Position numbers and translations under genes: made by a program | The notes under the pieces: model-generated | What the model saw: the letters and a program-made list of their open reading frames with translations, nothing else | What the model was told of the DNA's origin: nothing | Databases searched by the model: none | Part shown: positions 15,074 to 24,391 of the stretch, in pieces | Numbering within the stretch: the first letter of the stretch is position 1 | How the letters are laid out: each line of letters opens with the position of its first letter | Source: Bradyrhizobium sp. AZCC 2262 | GTDB lineage: Bacteria > Pseudomonadota > Alphaproteobacteria > Rhizobiales > Xanthobacteraceae | Direction of reading: 5' to 3' | NCBI RefSeq assembly: GCF_036924535.1 | Contig: NZ_JAZHRT010000001.1 | Coordinates: forward strand, 930,001 to 994,000 | Length of the DNA: 64,000 nt

Positions 15074-15999
15074 ACGTATGGGTTACCGGCGCCAATGGCT
15101 TTATCGCTCGGCATCTCGTTCGTGGGCTGGCTGATCGGGGTAATCGCGTTCACGGCATCGGCCATGGCGCGATCGGCGAGGCGGAAAGGCGTCGCATCGG
15201 CCTTGAGCATTGGTTGAACGGCGAGATCGATGCGGCCAATCTCAATGTGCTGGCGGAGCACTCCGGATTGCCGTCGACGATCTTCCATCTGGCCGGCGGC
15301 TCGTCAGTTGGGCTGTCGATCGTGCAGCCGTTTGATGACTTTTCGCGCACTGTCGCAAGCACGGCCAGATTGCTGGAGTGGCTTCGCGGTTCGGCCAGGG
15401 ATTGCCGCTTGATCGCCGCGTCGAGCGCCGCGGTCTATGGTGCGGGTCACGAAGGGGCGATTGCGGTGAATGCTGAAACGCTTCCGATGTCACCCTACGG
15501 GCAGCACAAGCTGATGATGGAGCAACTTTGCCGGAGCTACGCCGTCACCTTTGGCTTGCGCAGCACGGTGGCGCGGCTGTTCTCGGTCTACGGGCCGAAT
15601 TTGCGCAAGCAATTGCCGTGGGACATCTGCTCCCGCCTGCAAGCTGGCGAGCGGAAGCTGGTATTGGGAGGCACAGGCGCGGAGGTGCGGGACTGGACCG
15701 ATGTCCGTGACGTCGCCCGGCTGCTCGCCGAAATCGACGAAAGGCCGCAAATGGAGACCTTTCAGGTGATCAACGCCGGATCCGGACATGGCACGACGGT
15801 GGCGCGGGTTGCTGCAATAATTGCGGAATGCTGGGGCGGAAGCATTTCGATGCAATATTCAGGCATCGTTCGCGCCGGCGACCCGTCAAGTCTACTGTCG
15901 GACGACTCGATGCTGCACACGCTGCCCTTTGGCTGGAAGATCCCGGTTGAACAAGGCCTTGCGGACTATGTTTCGTGGTTCAAGGATCAGGTCCGGTGA
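15070..15999 (+). CDS. NAD(P)-dependent sugar epimerase/dehydratase (extended SDR)
   Basis: A 309-residue extended short-chain dehydrogenase. Nucleotide-binding motif TGANGFIARH is at the N-terminus; the catalytic pair is YGQHK (YxxxK), preceded by SSAAVYG; the substrate-side motif RLFSVYGPNLRKQLPWD and WTDVRDVARLL complete the family pattern. It would epimerise, dehydrate or reduce a nucleotide sugar. The family is too broad to name the product: UDP-sugar 4-epimerase and 4-ketoreductase are both possible. It overlaps its neighbours at both ends (ATGA and GTGA), so it belongs to the same transcript as the flanking methyltransferase and glycosyltransferase. Confidence 0.88.
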   Translation: MNVWVTGANGFIARHLVRGLADRGNRVHGIGHGAIGEAERRRIGLEHWLNGEIDAANLNVLAEHSGLPSTIFHLAGGSSVGLSIVQPFDDFSRTVASTARLLEWLRGSARDCRLIAASSAAVYGAGHEGAIAVNAETLPMSPYGQHKLMMEQLCRSYAVTFGLRSTVARLFSVYGPNLRKQLPWDICSRLQAGERKLVLGGTGAEVRDWTDVRDVARLLAEIDERPQMETFQVINAGSGHGTTVARVAAIIAECWGGSISMQYSGIVRAGDPSSLLSDDSMLHTLPFGWKIPVEQGLADYVSWFKDQVR

Positions 16000-17168
16000 A
16001 CCCGGGTGTGCCGCTGCGCCTTGCGTTTACGCATATCCCCCGCCGGCTCTGGACCGGGGGCTACAACTATCAAAGCAATCTGTTTGCGGCGCTGAGCAAG
16101 TTCCGCCCGGGCGAGTTGGCTCCCGTGCTGTTTGCCGGAACCGGTGACGATGATGCCGATCTTGCGCCGCTCGCCGCGATCCCGGCCGTGGAGGTGGTGC
16201 GATCGGCGGCGTTCGAAGGCCGTACGGGTTTGGCTGCGGCGATAGCGCTGGGGCTTGACCGCGCGGCAGCGGCGGAATTCCGGACGCAGCGCATCGATGC
16301 CGTCTTCGAATCCGCCCGCTTCTTTGGCTGGCGTCTGCCTTATCCTGCAATTGCGTGGTTTCCCGATTTTCAGCATCGACGGTTGCCTCAGCTTTTTCCC
16401 GCGGGGGCGCGGTGGCGTCGCGAAGCCGGTTTCCGAATGCAGATCGCATCCGGGCGGACCATCATGCTGAGCAGCGAAAGCTCGCATCGCGACTTCAGGA
16501 CATTCTATCCCGGCGCGAAGGACGAGGCCTGCATAGTTCGTTTCGCAACCCAGCCATCGCCGACGTTCCTGACCACAAATCCGGTCGAGGTAGTGGCGCA
16601 ATACCAATTGCCCGAAAGATACTTCTATCTGCCAAATCAATTTTACACGCACAAGAACCATCAGGTGGTGGTGGATGCACTGGCCATTCTGGCGCAGCGC
16701 GGGTTCGATGCCGTCGTGTGCGCGTCGGGCAGCACCGAAGATCGGCGCGAGCGAGGCCATTTCGATGAGGTCATGGGGCGCGTGCGAAGTCTTGGCCTCG
16801 AAAAGCGTTTCCTTCATCTGGGAATGATTCCGCTATCGCACGTGTACGCGTTGCTGCGGGCATGCACCGCCCTGATAAATCCGTCCCGGTCCGAGGGATG
16901 GAGCACAACCGTTGAAGAGGCCAAATCGTTTGGGGTGCCGATGATATTATCTGACCTCGACGTCCATCGCGAACAGACCACTGGCACGGCGAGATATTTC
17001 GGAACGGATGACCCCGCAACCCTGGCGGATCACCTTGTGCGGGTGGCACAGGAGTCAGTCGCCCCATTGGTCCGAAGTCTTGTTCCCGACCATGATGACC
17101 GCGTGGCCGCCTTTGCTACGGACTTTGCAAATACAATCCGGCATGCAATTCGGGTCTTTCCGCGATAG
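15996..17168 (+). CDS. Glycosyltransferase, GT4-like (group 1)
   Basis: A 390-residue GT-B enzyme. The C-terminal Rossmann half has FYLPNQFYTHKNHQVVVDAL and INPSRSEGWSTTVEEAKSFG, the EX7E motif region that binds the nucleotide-sugar phosphates. The N-terminal half carries WFPDFQHRRLPQLF, a segment common in GT4-type enzymes of surface polysaccharide loci. Start is GTG 15996, overlapping the previous stop as GTGA, with AAGGA nine bases upstream. It is the last plus-strand gene of this group and faces the candidate polymerase gene. Acceptor and donor cannot be named. Confidence 0.88.
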   Translation: MNPGVPLRLAFTHIPRRLWTGGYNYQSNLFAALSKFRPGELAPVLFAGTGDDDADLAPLAAIPAVEVVRSAAFEGRTGLAAAIALGLDRAAAAEFRTQRIDAVFESARFFGWRLPYPAIAWFPDFQHRRLPQLFPAGARWRREAGFRMQIASGRTIMLSSESSHRDFRTFYPGAKDEACIVRFATQPSPTFLTTNPVEVVAQYQLPERYFYLPNQFYTHKNHQVVVDALAILAQRGFDAVVCASGSTEDRRERGHFDEVMGRVRSLGLEKRFLHLGMIPLSHVYALLRACTALINPSRSEGWSTTVEEAKSFGVPMILSDLDVHREQTTGTARYFGTDDPATLADHLVRVAQESVAPLVRSLVPDHDDRVAAFATDFANTIRHAIRVFPR

Positions 17169-17276
17169 CAGGAACGGCAGTCGGTCAACTGGCGCGCGCC
17201 ATGGTGCATCTGTTCTGCCCGATCATCCGGCGCCGCCCGTGATCAGAACGCGTTGCATTGAAGTTCTCCGGCAAAG

Positions 17277-18677
17277 TCATGTCTGGTGATCGCCTTGCGG
17301 AGTTGGATGCAGCGTTTCGACGGCGTGCTCCGCTTGCGCTTGATCAGGGAAGCCGCCGGTTCGACTTGGCTGGAACATCGTGCGTGGCATGATGTACCAC
17401 AGCAGGAACAGAATCCCGGCGCCATGTGTTAGAAGCGCCGTCGTGAAGGGGACATTGAGAAAGGCCGGGGGAAGCAGCACGCCTGACATCAGGACGAAGC
17501 GCGGCGGAAGTTCCGCCGATACCCGATTGCCGATCGCTATGACAAGCCCGCACACCAATGCCGTCAGTGGCGCGAAATACAGACCGACGGAGGCGATGCC
17601 CTCTGTCGCAAATAGGGATGCGTTGAACTTGCCGAGTTGATAGAACTCTTCCATCACCACCGACAGCTGCTCCTGATAGGGACAGCTCATCAATGGTTTC
17701 AGGAACGATATCTGGCAGAACCAGGTGCGCGGGTGGCCTGAGAAGAAGTCGTTGTAGATGTCCATGGCGCTGGATGGAGTCGCCATCATTCGGATGTTCA
17801 CCACGCCGAAATAATACTGCGTATAGTCGTTGAGGTACGCTGACACCAGGATCACGCCGAGAAGCATCGGCAGGAGGATCGACAAGACGGTTGCAATCCG
17901 GGGCTCGAAAATCCTCGACAGCAGCAGCACAACAATGACCCACACCGTCGAAAAAAGCGCAAATTTGCTGAGCGTGATCGGATAGAAGAGCAACATCAGA
18001 AGAAGCGGTACGGCAGCCCACCAGCGGCGATTGAGCGCCAGATAACAGGCGCAGGCGAACGGCAGCAGCACGGTTAATATAATTCCGGTCAGGTAACGTA
18101 TCGGCGCCGGAAAATAGAGTTCGTTGCGAAAATCGTAAATCTGTCTGATCGACACCAGTCTGAAATTGTAGAATGACGCCACGACGATCGTGCCGAGCGC
18201 CAGCACCAGAATGAATTTCAGCAGGTGTTCGAGCGCGGCAGGCGACAGTGCGTATCGCTGTTTGAGAGGTGTGTTGATGAGCAGGGCGGGCAGCAGAAAC
18301 AGCAGCGCCGACGCAGCGGCCGAAAGGCCCGCCAGCCGGTGATCGTAATTGAACTTGGAGAAGTTATTCAGCCAGATGAAGCCGAGGATCATCGTGAACA
18401 GGCTGAAGCCGATGAGGTAACCAAAGCTGAAGCGGGTGAACATGAAGAGCAGCGAGACGGTCGAAAACGCCAGGACCGCGATGATCGCGTAGTGGAGCCG
18501 GGCGGCGTCGTACAGCATGTACGATTGCCAATGCGCAATCTGGGCCAACGAGATACAGCAAATGACGATATGAAGACACACCAGCACGTACAGGCCAAAG
18601 CGCGAGCCGGGCGCCAATCGAACGCGTTCCATGATGCTTGGAGCGCGCTTGCTTTCTAACGTATGCATCATGGACAT
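17277..18677 (-). CDS. Multi-spanning membrane protein, candidate O-antigen polymerase (Wzy-like)
   Basis: A 466-residue protein with about 11-12 hydrophobic helices and a large polar loop near residues 290-350 (YFGVVNIRMMATPSSAMDIY and the region after it with HPRTWFC). This helical count with one big periplasmic loop in the second half is the usual layout of Wzy polymerases, which are otherwise poorly conserved. Its place in the sugar locus, with two flippases and a Wzz-like gene in the same window, supports the assignment. It follows UDP-xylose synthase by 46 bases on the same strand. A lipid-linked sugar transferase is the main alternative. Confidence 0.6.
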   Translation of the reverse strand: MSMMHTLESKRAPSIMERVRLAPGSRFGLYVLVCLHIVICCISLAQIAHWQSYMLYDAARLHYAIIAVLAFSTVSLLFMFTRFSFGYLIGFSLFTMILGFIWLNNFSKFNYDHRLAGLSAAASALLFLLPALLINTPLKQRYALSPAALEHLLKFILVLALGTIVVASFYNFRLVSIRQIYDFRNELYFPAPIRYLTGIILTVLLPFACACYLALNRRWWAAVPLLLMLLFYPITLSKFALFSTVWVIVVLLLSRIFEPRIATVLSILLPMLLGVILVSAYLNDYTQYYFGVVNIRMMATPSSAMDIYNDFFSGHPRTWFCQISFLKPLMSCPYQEQLSVVMEEFYQLGKFNASLFATEGIASVGLYFAPLTALVCGLVIAIGNRVSAELPPRFVLMSGVLLPPAFLNVPFTTALLTHGAGILFLLWYIMPRTMFQPSRTGGFPDQAQAEHAVETLHPTPQGDHQT

Positions 18678-18723
18678 CGCGCCGCCGTGCGAGGTGACTA
18701 AAACGAAACTGGCTCTGTCCGAC

Positions 18724-19692
18724 CTACGACAGTTCGAGCGAGCGCCTGAAATAGGCGATGGTCTCCTTTAGACCATCGGCAAGCGCGACCTTTGGCTCCC
18801 AATTCAGCAGCGCCTTAGCCTTGGAAAGATCGGGCTGGCGCTGCCGTGGATCATCCTGCGGCAGCGGTTTGAAAATGAGCTTCGAGCGTGAATTGGTATA
18901 GCTGATCACTTTCTCGGCCAGTTCCAGAATGGTGAATTCCGAATTGTTGCCGAGATTGATCGGTCCGGTACAGTCTTCGCCGGTCAGCATCAGCCGGGTA
19001 ATGGCCTCGACGAGGTCGTCGACATAGCAGAAAGACCGGCTTTGGCCGCCGTCGCCGAATACGGTGATCGGGTCGCCGTTGAGCGCCTGGACGATGAAGG
19101 ATGAAACAACCCGGCCGTCGTTGGGCTGCATCCGCGGACCATAGGTATTGAAGATGCGCGCAACCTTGATCGGCAGGGCATGTTGCCGCCAATAATCGAA
19201 AAACAGGGTTTCAGCGCAGCGCTTGCCCTCGTCGTAACACGAGCGAATCCCGATCGGATTGACGTTGCCCCAGTAATCCTCGGTCTGCGGATGGATCAGG
19301 GGGTCACCATAGACCTCGCTGGTCGAGGCCTGAAAGATCGGCGCCCGCAGACGCTTGGCGAGGCCGAGCATGTTGATCGCGCCGTGCACGCTGGTCTTGG
19401 TGGTCTGCACCGGATCGCGCTGGTAGTGGATCGGGGAGGCCGGGCAGGCCAGGTTGAAGATCGCGTCGACCTCGATGTAGAGCGGGAACGTCACGTCGTG
19501 CCGGATCGCCTCGAACATCGGGTTTGTCAGCAGGTGGGCAATGTTCTTGCGGCTGCCGGTGAAGTAGTTGTCCGCGCACACCACTTCCGCGCCCGCGGCG
19601 AGCAGCCGTTCGCTGAGATGGGATCCGATGAAGCCTGCGCCGCCGGTGACGAGGATGCGGCTGTCTTTGTAATTTCGGTCAAACGACATCAT
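18724..19692 (-). CDS. UDP-glucuronate decarboxylase (UDP-xylose synthase)
   Basis: A 322-residue extended SDR that converts UDP-glucuronate to UDP-xylose with transient NAD oxidation. Family-specific features are [15 protein letters not shown], the [20 protein letters not shown] block, STSEVYGDP, and the catalytic SCYDEGKR (Tyr/Lys with the DEG unique to UXS), then [10 protein letters not shown] and VDDLVEAI. Length is that of cytoplasmic bacterial UXS. It could supply xylose, or through an epimerase arabinose, to the polysaccharide. Two adjacent ATGs (19692, 19689) are possible; GGGAA is better spaced from the second. The gene is separated from the upstream glycosyltransferase by 179 bases, so it may have its own promoter. 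Confidence 0.93.
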   Translation of the reverse strand: MMSFDRNYKDSRILVTGGAGFIGSHLSERLLAAGAEVVCADNYFTGSRKNIAHLLTNPMFEAIRHDVTFPLYIEVDAIFNLACPASPIHYQRDPVQTTKTSVHGAINMLGLAKRLRAPIFQASTSEVYGDPLIHPQTEDYWGNVNPIGIRSCYDEGKRCAETLFFDYWRQHALPIKVARIFNTYGPRMQPNDGRVVSSFIVQALNGDPITVFGDGGQSRSFCYVDDLVEAITRLMLTGEDCTGPINLGNNSEFTILELAEKVISYTNSRSKLIFKPLPQDDPRQRQPDLSKAKALLNWEPKVALADGLKETIAYFRRSLELS

Positions 19693-19800
19693 GGTTCCCG
19701 GGTTGCCGCTTCGAGCGGCCGGCTTGCTTCACGTGCTGTGACGGGCAGCCGGAGTGGTATCGGCAACGGCAAAGTTCGCCAATAGCATTGTCTGGCGATG

Positions 19801-19816
19801 CGGTGTTATAATACCG
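19801..19816. promoter_or_regulatory. 16-base near-palindrome upstream of UDP-xylose synthase
   Basis: CGGTGTTATAATACCG is symmetric except for one pair, with a TTATAA core, about 110 bases before the UDP-xylose synthase start and just after the end of a glycosyltransferase gene. It lies in a 179-base spacer of an otherwise tightly packed operon. On the minus strand the TATAAC core could also act as a -10 box. Operator or promoter function is a guess from symmetry and place. Confidence 0.3.
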
Positions 19817-19871
19817 TACTCCCCGGGTAAGTCCCTGAAGAGCCTCGAATTCGAAGCCGTGGGACCGTTTG

Positions 19872-20621
19872 TCAGAATTCCCGTCGCTTCAGCCAGGCGC
19901 GGGCGCTCCAATGCGCGAAGCACCAGGCGGATTTGATCGGCGAAAGCTGTTCCACGTTGCGGTAGATGTGCCAGACCCACCCGGCGGACCGCAGCGGGCG
20001 GCTGGAGACCGATGAGCCCCGCACCCGGTAGCGAGCGAGGTCCTCGTTGAGCCCGTGGGCGACGTGTCCCGGCTTGAGGATGCTCAGCCAGAGACAGAAA
20101 TCGTCATACGGTTCGTTCTTCATGGCGATGTTGCCCGCGACATCGCGGTCGACGAGCGCGGTCAGGGTGGCGATCGAGGTGTTCTTGAGCAACTGCGCAT
20201 AGTTCAGCGAGGCCGGCACCTCGATCAGGCGGCCGGTGACCGATCCCGTCTCATTGATGCGGCGAAACGCGGTACAGCTCAGCGCCGCACGCCTCGCCTG
20301 CGCGAAGGCGATCTGCCGCTCGAGCTTGGTGGGCAGCCACAAATCGTCGCTGTCGAGAAACGCGATGAAGCGGCCCTGCGCTTGATCGATCGCGGCCTGG
20401 CGGGCAAGCGCCGGGCCTCCGTTGCGAGGCTGGCGGATCAGCTTGACCCGTGGATCCTGCGCTGCGTGGCTTTCCACGATCGCGGCTGTCTGGTCCGTCG
20501 AGCAGTCATCGGCGATCAATAGCTCCCAGTCCGTCATCGTCTGGGCCTGAACGGAGGCAATGGTCTCACCGATCAGCGTCGCCACGTTCCACGATGGGGT
20601 GATGATCGAAACGAGCGCCAT
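19872..20621 (-). CDS. Glycosyltransferase family 2
   Basis: A 249-residue GT-A enzyme starting MALVSIITPSWNVATLIGET. The nucleotide-sugar site is ADDCSTDQT and the metal-binding DxD region is FLDSDDLWLP; NGGPALARQAAID lies between them as usual. It ends after about 250 residues with no membrane helix, so it is a simple cytoplasmic or membrane-associated inverting transferase. Start at ATG 20621 has GAAAGG eight bases upstream; a TTG at 20636 is less likely. It follows a capsule-type transferase gene by 11 bases and belongs to the long minus-strand operon. Confidence 0.9.
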   Translation of the reverse strand: MALVSIITPSWNVATLIGETIASVQAQTMTDWELLIADDCSTDQTAAIVESHAAQDPRVKLIRQPRNGGPALARQAAIDQAQGRFIAFLDSDDLWLPTKLERQIAFAQARRAALSCTAFRRINETGSVTGRLIEVPASLNYAQLLKNTSIATLTALVDRDVAGNIAMKNEPYDDFCLWLSILKPGHVAHGLNEDLARYRVRGSSVSSRPLRSAGWVWHIYRNVEQLSPIKSAWCFAHWSARAWLKRREF

Positions 20622-20632
20622 GGAGAAGCCTT

Positions 20633-22036
20633 TCAATCCGCGTGGCGCGGTTCGGCGATTGCGGACAGCAACGAAGCCGCAAATGTGTCGAGCTGCTTGG
20701 AATCGCTGATATAGAGTTCGCCGGGAAACGACTGCCGCCAGGCGGTTTCGAAATAGGGCGCGGTGTCGGCAGGATCAAAGGGCGGCGCGGCCAGCGCGTC
20801 GCGAAGCCGCTGCGGAACGTCCGCGAGGCGATCGACGGCGAACACCAGCGGACAGGAGCGATAGAACGCATCGCCCATCACCACGACGGGCTTGCCGAGC
20901 AGCACCGCTTCGGCGCCTGACTTGCTGTTGACCGAGACAATCGCATCGGCGCGGCCAAGCACGGTGTAATTGTTGGTCTGCGGCGGCAGCAGGATGAAAT
21001 TGTCGAAGCGGCGCGCGAGTTCGAACAGGCGGCCGGCCGGAATCGCGCCGATCTGGGCCGGATGCTCCTTCACCACGAGAACGTGCGTATCGGGAATGGT
21101 ACGCAGCAGGAAATCGATGGTCGCGACCTGATCGAGATATTCCGGCGAGCGAAGCGTCAGCGCCATATCGGCTGGCACGTGCAGGGGATAATAGATGAAC
21201 GGTCCGTCCGGCATCGGACGATAGAGTTTCCGCAGCCGCGTCGCGCCGACGGCCATGGCGGCATGCGCACGGGCATGGCGGAGGTTATGTCCAAACTCCT
21301 GATGCTTGCCGAGTGCGAACTGGTCCCAGAGCTTCTCGACCAGGCGGCGCGCGTTTCGCGCGTTGGCGATCTTGTTGAACGCCGCCGAATATTGGTGGCG
21401 GTCCTTTTGCGGAATCACAATGGATTGCTGCCGCAAGGTTTCGTCGAGATAAGAACGCACGTCGGTGGAGACCGCGTCCGCCGGCGTCCGCATCGTATCG
21501 GGGGCAGCCAGACTGTCCGGCGTATAGTAAAGCCTGCCGCGAAAGAACGACGGTTCGATGAACCAGTTCCGGACACCGCGCTTCTTCGCGGCGTAGAAGC
21601 AGGCGATGACCGAGAGGAATCCGCCGAGCTCCTGAACCGCAACCGCCTGCCGCCCCGCGGCGGCCAGCCGATCGAGCACGACCTCCATCGCGTTGCTGTA
21701 GATCATGAACCGCCGGCGCAGCGCGGCGGTATCGCGAATGCCAAACGTGACGCGTTCGTGGCTGAACAGGAAGTTCGTTCCATCCAGGCCGTAATCGGCG
21801 ACCCGCGCGGCGAGCGCCTGGGGGTCATCGACCGGCGCGCCGCCCTGAAGGCCGGTCCGGTACATGTTGACGACGGGAATACCTTGCGCCTCCGCCATTT
21901 CTGCGCTGCGATCGTCGAACGCCAGCAGTTGCATCTCTCGCCCTGCGCCGCGCAATCGCTGCGACACGGGAATCCAGAACCGGGTCTGATATTCGGCCAG
22001 CGTCGTGATCAGGATTGTTTCGGACGAAGCGGTCAT
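20633..22036 (-). CDS. Capsule-type GT-B glycosyltransferase (KpsC/KpsS-like C-terminal half)
   Basis: A 467-residue protein. The C-terminal half carries the pattern of capsule polysaccharide synthesis proteins: FIYYPLHVPADMALTLRSPE, then HVLVVKEHPAQIGAIPAG, and a conserved D-SVNSKSGAEAVLLGKPVVV segment, in which KEHP and SGAEA are the expected donor-binding elements also found in Kdo and sialyl-type transferases. The N-terminal 200 residues form a less conserved Rossmann-like domain. It starts at ATG 22036, overlapping the preceding gene (ATGA). Because the operon makes a CMP-ulosonate, use of a CMP-linked donor is an attractive inference, not shown. Confidence 0.78.
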   Translation of the reverse strand: MTASSETILITTLAEYQTRFWIPVSQRLRGAGREMQLLAFDDRSAEMAEAQGIPVVNMYRTGLQGGAPVDDPQALAARVADYGLDGTNFLFSHERVTFGIRDTAALRRRFMIYSNAMEVVLDRLAAAGRQAVAVQELGGFLSVIACFYAAKKRGVRNWFIEPSFFRGRLYYTPDSLAAPDTMRTPADAVSTDVRSYLDETLRQQSIVIPQKDRHQYSAAFNKIANARNARRLVEKLWDQFALGKHQEFGHNLRHARAHAAMAVGATRLRKLYRPMPDGPFIYYPLHVPADMALTLRSPEYLDQVATIDFLLRTIPDTHVLVVKEHPAQIGAIPAGRLFELARRFDNFILLPPQTNNYTVLGRADAIVSVNSKSGAEAVLLGKPVVVMGDAFYRSCPLVFAVDRLADVPQRLRDALAAPPFDPADTAPYFETAWRQSFPGELYISDSKQLDTFAASLLSAIAEPRHAD

Positions 22037-23430
22037 GCGCGGTGGGAGCGTTTCTGGATTGTGACACTGGCAAGCGGCAAGCCGGTCTTCGCGCATCGCG
22101 CGCGCTCCACGTTAAAGAGCGACGGGTCGCTTTTGTCGTGGGCGGCGACCCGCTCAAGCAGGCGCCTGACGTCGGAAGGCTCGATTCGCTTTTCGCGCCG
22201 GGCCGGATTGAACCGGGTGCGCAACCGTTCCGTCACCGCCGACCCAAACAGCAGGCTGGCGGCGCCCTTGGCGATCTGCCCGAGGCTCGGATTCGGCCGC
22301 GTGCCCCGGAGCACGCTCGACAGCGAGACGAACGGCGCGCGGCGGTCGTTGACGCCGACCAGGGCATCGGCCACGCGTTCGGCGGCCCGTCCGTCATTGT
22401 GATGGAAGAAGGGGTGGATCTCGGCGGCGTGAACGCCGGCAAAATCGAACTTGCGCGTTTCCGCGTCGATGTCGTCGACCACGGCCAGCAATTCCTCAAA
22501 CGACATGGTGCGCCGGCTGGCCCGCGCCGGCAGCAAGGCATGTCCGGCCGTGGCCGGCGTATTGAGATATTCGAGCTGGATCGGCAACTTTCCGAGCAGC
22601 ACCGCCTCAATCGCCGTGCCGCAGTTGAGATGGATGACGGCCGCCGCGTTTTGAATCATGTCGAGGACGCTGCCGGCGCCGTCGACGACGACGTTGGCAT
22701 GCTGGCCCAATGCCGCCCGATAGACCTCCTCGCGCTCGAAGGGATGCGGGCGGACCAGGATTTGCCGATCCGGCCTGGCCGCGGCCAGGCGGCCGATCTC
22801 GACGAGGTAGTTCGCGAAGACCTGCTTCAAGTCAGCCAGCAGGCAGTCGATATAGGCCGCTGTAAATCCGAAGCGGATCATGGCCTCACGCTCGTCATCA
22901 GGCCTGCTCGTGAAGCGGGAATTGACCAGCGGAAAGTTGGCATTGACGAGCAGGTAGCCGTGCCGTTCGCCGTCGAGTAGCGAGCGCCAGCGCGGCGCCG
23001 CGAAATCGAAACGGGGGCATCCAGTGAGGTGAAGCTGCTCTGGCTTCAGTGTGCCGCCAGCTTTGAACGCTTCGTGCAGCCGGCTGCCCCACAAGAAGTA
23101 ACCCGACAGGATGTTGCTATACCCCATATCGCGGATATGCGCGGCCAATGCCGGGGGAGAGTTACCGCCTTTGTCGGCGAGCACACCGCCTTCGGTATCG
23201 AGAACGTACAGGGCGAGGCCAGCCTTGGCGAAGGCGCGCATCAGATCGAGATTGGCGGCGCGGGCATAATTGGCGACCAGCGCATTCAGTCCGAGGCGCG
23301 GCACGTCGACGCCCTGCTCGTACATCGGTATGAGGGCAACGGATGCCCCGCGCGAGGCGAGCTGATACGCAGCCAGGACGCTTCCCGCCAAGTCACGCTT
23401 GGGGTGATCGACCACCCATCCGATACGCAC
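22033..23430 (-). CDS. Surface carbohydrate biosynthesis protein, GT-B-like
   Basis: A 465-residue protein beginning MRIGWVVDHPKRDLAGSVLA. It looks like a distant relative of the neighbouring capsule-type transferase: ILVRPHPFEREEVYRAALG and VIHLNCGTAIEAVLLGKLPI occupy the positions of the KEHP and SGAEA motifs. The family appears in surface carbohydrate loci next to nonulosonate genes. A long tail after residue 350 (rich in Arg) is unusual. It overlaps the downstream transferase by four bases and follows the PhyH-like gene by 28 bases. Function as glycosyltransferase is inferred from fold and motifs. Confidence 0.72.
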   Translation of the reverse strand: MRIGWVVDHPKRDLAGSVLAAYQLASRGASVALIPMYEQGVDVPRLGLNALVANYARAANLDLMRAFAKAGLALYVLDTEGGVLADKGGNSPPALAAHIRDMGYSNILSGYFLWGSRLHEAFKAGGTLKPEQLHLTGCPRFDFAAPRWRSLLDGERHGYLLVNANFPLVNSRFTSRPDDEREAMIRFGFTAAYIDCLLADLKQVFANYLVEIGRLAAARPDRQILVRPHPFEREEVYRAALGQHANVVVDGAGSVLDMIQNAAAVIHLNCGTAIEAVLLGKLPIQLEYLNTPATAGHALLPARASRRTMSFEELLAVVDDIDAETRKFDFAGVHAAEIHPFFHHNDGRAAERVADALVGVNDRRAPFVSLSSVLRGTRPNPSLGQIAKGAASLLFGSAVTERLRTRFNPARREKRIEPSDVRRLLERVAAHDKSDPSLFNVERARCAKTGLPLASVTIQKRSHRA

Positions 23431-23458
23431 AATCTTCAGCTCCCCCAGCGAATCCGGA

Positions 23459-24391
23459 TCAGAGGCGCATTGCCGTGCGCTCGATTTCGTTCAAGGGACA
23501 GACTGCGCGGAAACGGGCGGGCGGTTCCGGAAAGATCCGCGGAGGCTGAATGTAGGTGGCCGTGTAAAGCAGGCGAGTCCGATCGGAGAGGATGCGACTG
23601 CCCATGTGCAGGCACCGCGCGGTGTTGACGATAAACGAGGACAGGCGCGGCGCGACCATTTCCTTGACCGCGGACCGATCCACCCTGGAGAAGACCGTGT
23701 CGTCGCTCTGGTGGCTTTTGAGCGTGTTGCGGAACGGCTTCGAGGCCGGCGCCGGAATGAAGGTCAGCGGTCCGTCGGCGGTGTCGCGAACGTCGGTGAG
23801 ATAGATGAACAGCTTGCAGACCCGCTTGTCGTCATGGTCGAGATGCCAGAGCTGGGAATAGCTCAACGGCTTGTTCTCCGTCGGCCGCGACAGCGTCAGC
23901 AGGACATCAGACAATTGCGGCAGCTCGTGCATGAAATCGCCGATGATACGAAGCGCCGCCGGCTGCAGCGCGTAGCGCACGAACGGATGATCGGTGGCGA
24001 AGGCGCCGTCGACCAGGTCCTCGTCGAGCAGGCTCACCCAGAACGATTTGTGGCCGAGCATCTGCTTTCCGGCGAGTTCGTCCAGCCGGTCGACCTTGCT
24101 TTGCGCGACGGCTGCGACGGCCTCCGCGAGGCTGCGTTCGACGATCGACGTTACGTCGACATGGCCTTGTTCGCTGAGCTGGCGGCTGGCCTCGCTCCAT
24201 TCCGGCCTGACGGGAAGCGTATTGAGCAGCTCGATCCGCTTGGCGCGCGCGCCCAGTTGAAGACCGGTAAGGGCGGTTTTCGTTACCCAACCCAGATCGG
24301 TCCGGTTGATGTGCCAGAGCAGGCGGCGGAACTGGTTGATCTTCTGTTTCTTGGCAACCGGCGCGGTGGAGGCGGCATTGCTCATTGTCAT
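23459..24391 (-). CDS. PhyH-like Fe(II)/2-oxoglutarate dioxygenase
   Basis: A 310-residue protein of the phytanoyl-CoA dioxygenase type. The iron site is visible as SQLWHLDHDDKRVCKLFIYL (HxD) with the distal histidine in ARCLHMGSRIL and the 2-oxoglutarate arginine in SDRTRLLYTATY; GPLTFIPAPASK between them matches the family. All three metal ligands seem present, so it should be active, hydroxylating or oxidising an organic substrate. Such enzymes occur in glycan and natural-product loci. It overlaps the upstream methyltransferase (ATGA) inside the legionaminate operon, so a sugar or lipid-linked substrate is plausible. Start at ATG 24391, five bases after GGGAG. Confidence 0.78.
   Translation of the reverse strand: MTMSNAASTAPVAKKQKINQFRRLLWHINRTDLGWVTKTALTGLQLGARAKRIELLNTLPVRPEWSEASRQLSEQGHVDVTSIVERSLAEAVAAVAQSKVDRLDELAGKQMLGHKSFWVSLLDEDLVDGAFATDHPFVRYALQPAALRIIGDFMHELPQLSDVLLTLSRPTENKPLSYSQLWHLDHDDKRVCKLFIYLTDVRDTADGPLTFIPAPASKPFRNTLKSHQSDDTVFSRVDRSAVKEMVAPRLSSFIVNTARCLHMGSRILSDRTRLLYTATYIQPPRIFPEPPARFRAVCPLNEIERTAMRL

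Noticed and set aside
17169..17276. Weak hairpin (GATCA...TGATC) between convergent genes as a terminator
   Set aside because: Stem of only five pairs with a long loop and no T-run; not strong enough to annotate.
21062..22402. A 446-codon plus-strand frame opposite the capsule-type transferases
   Set aside because: Composition is Arg/Glu-rich with no motif; the minus-strand genes have conserved motifs and operon overlaps.
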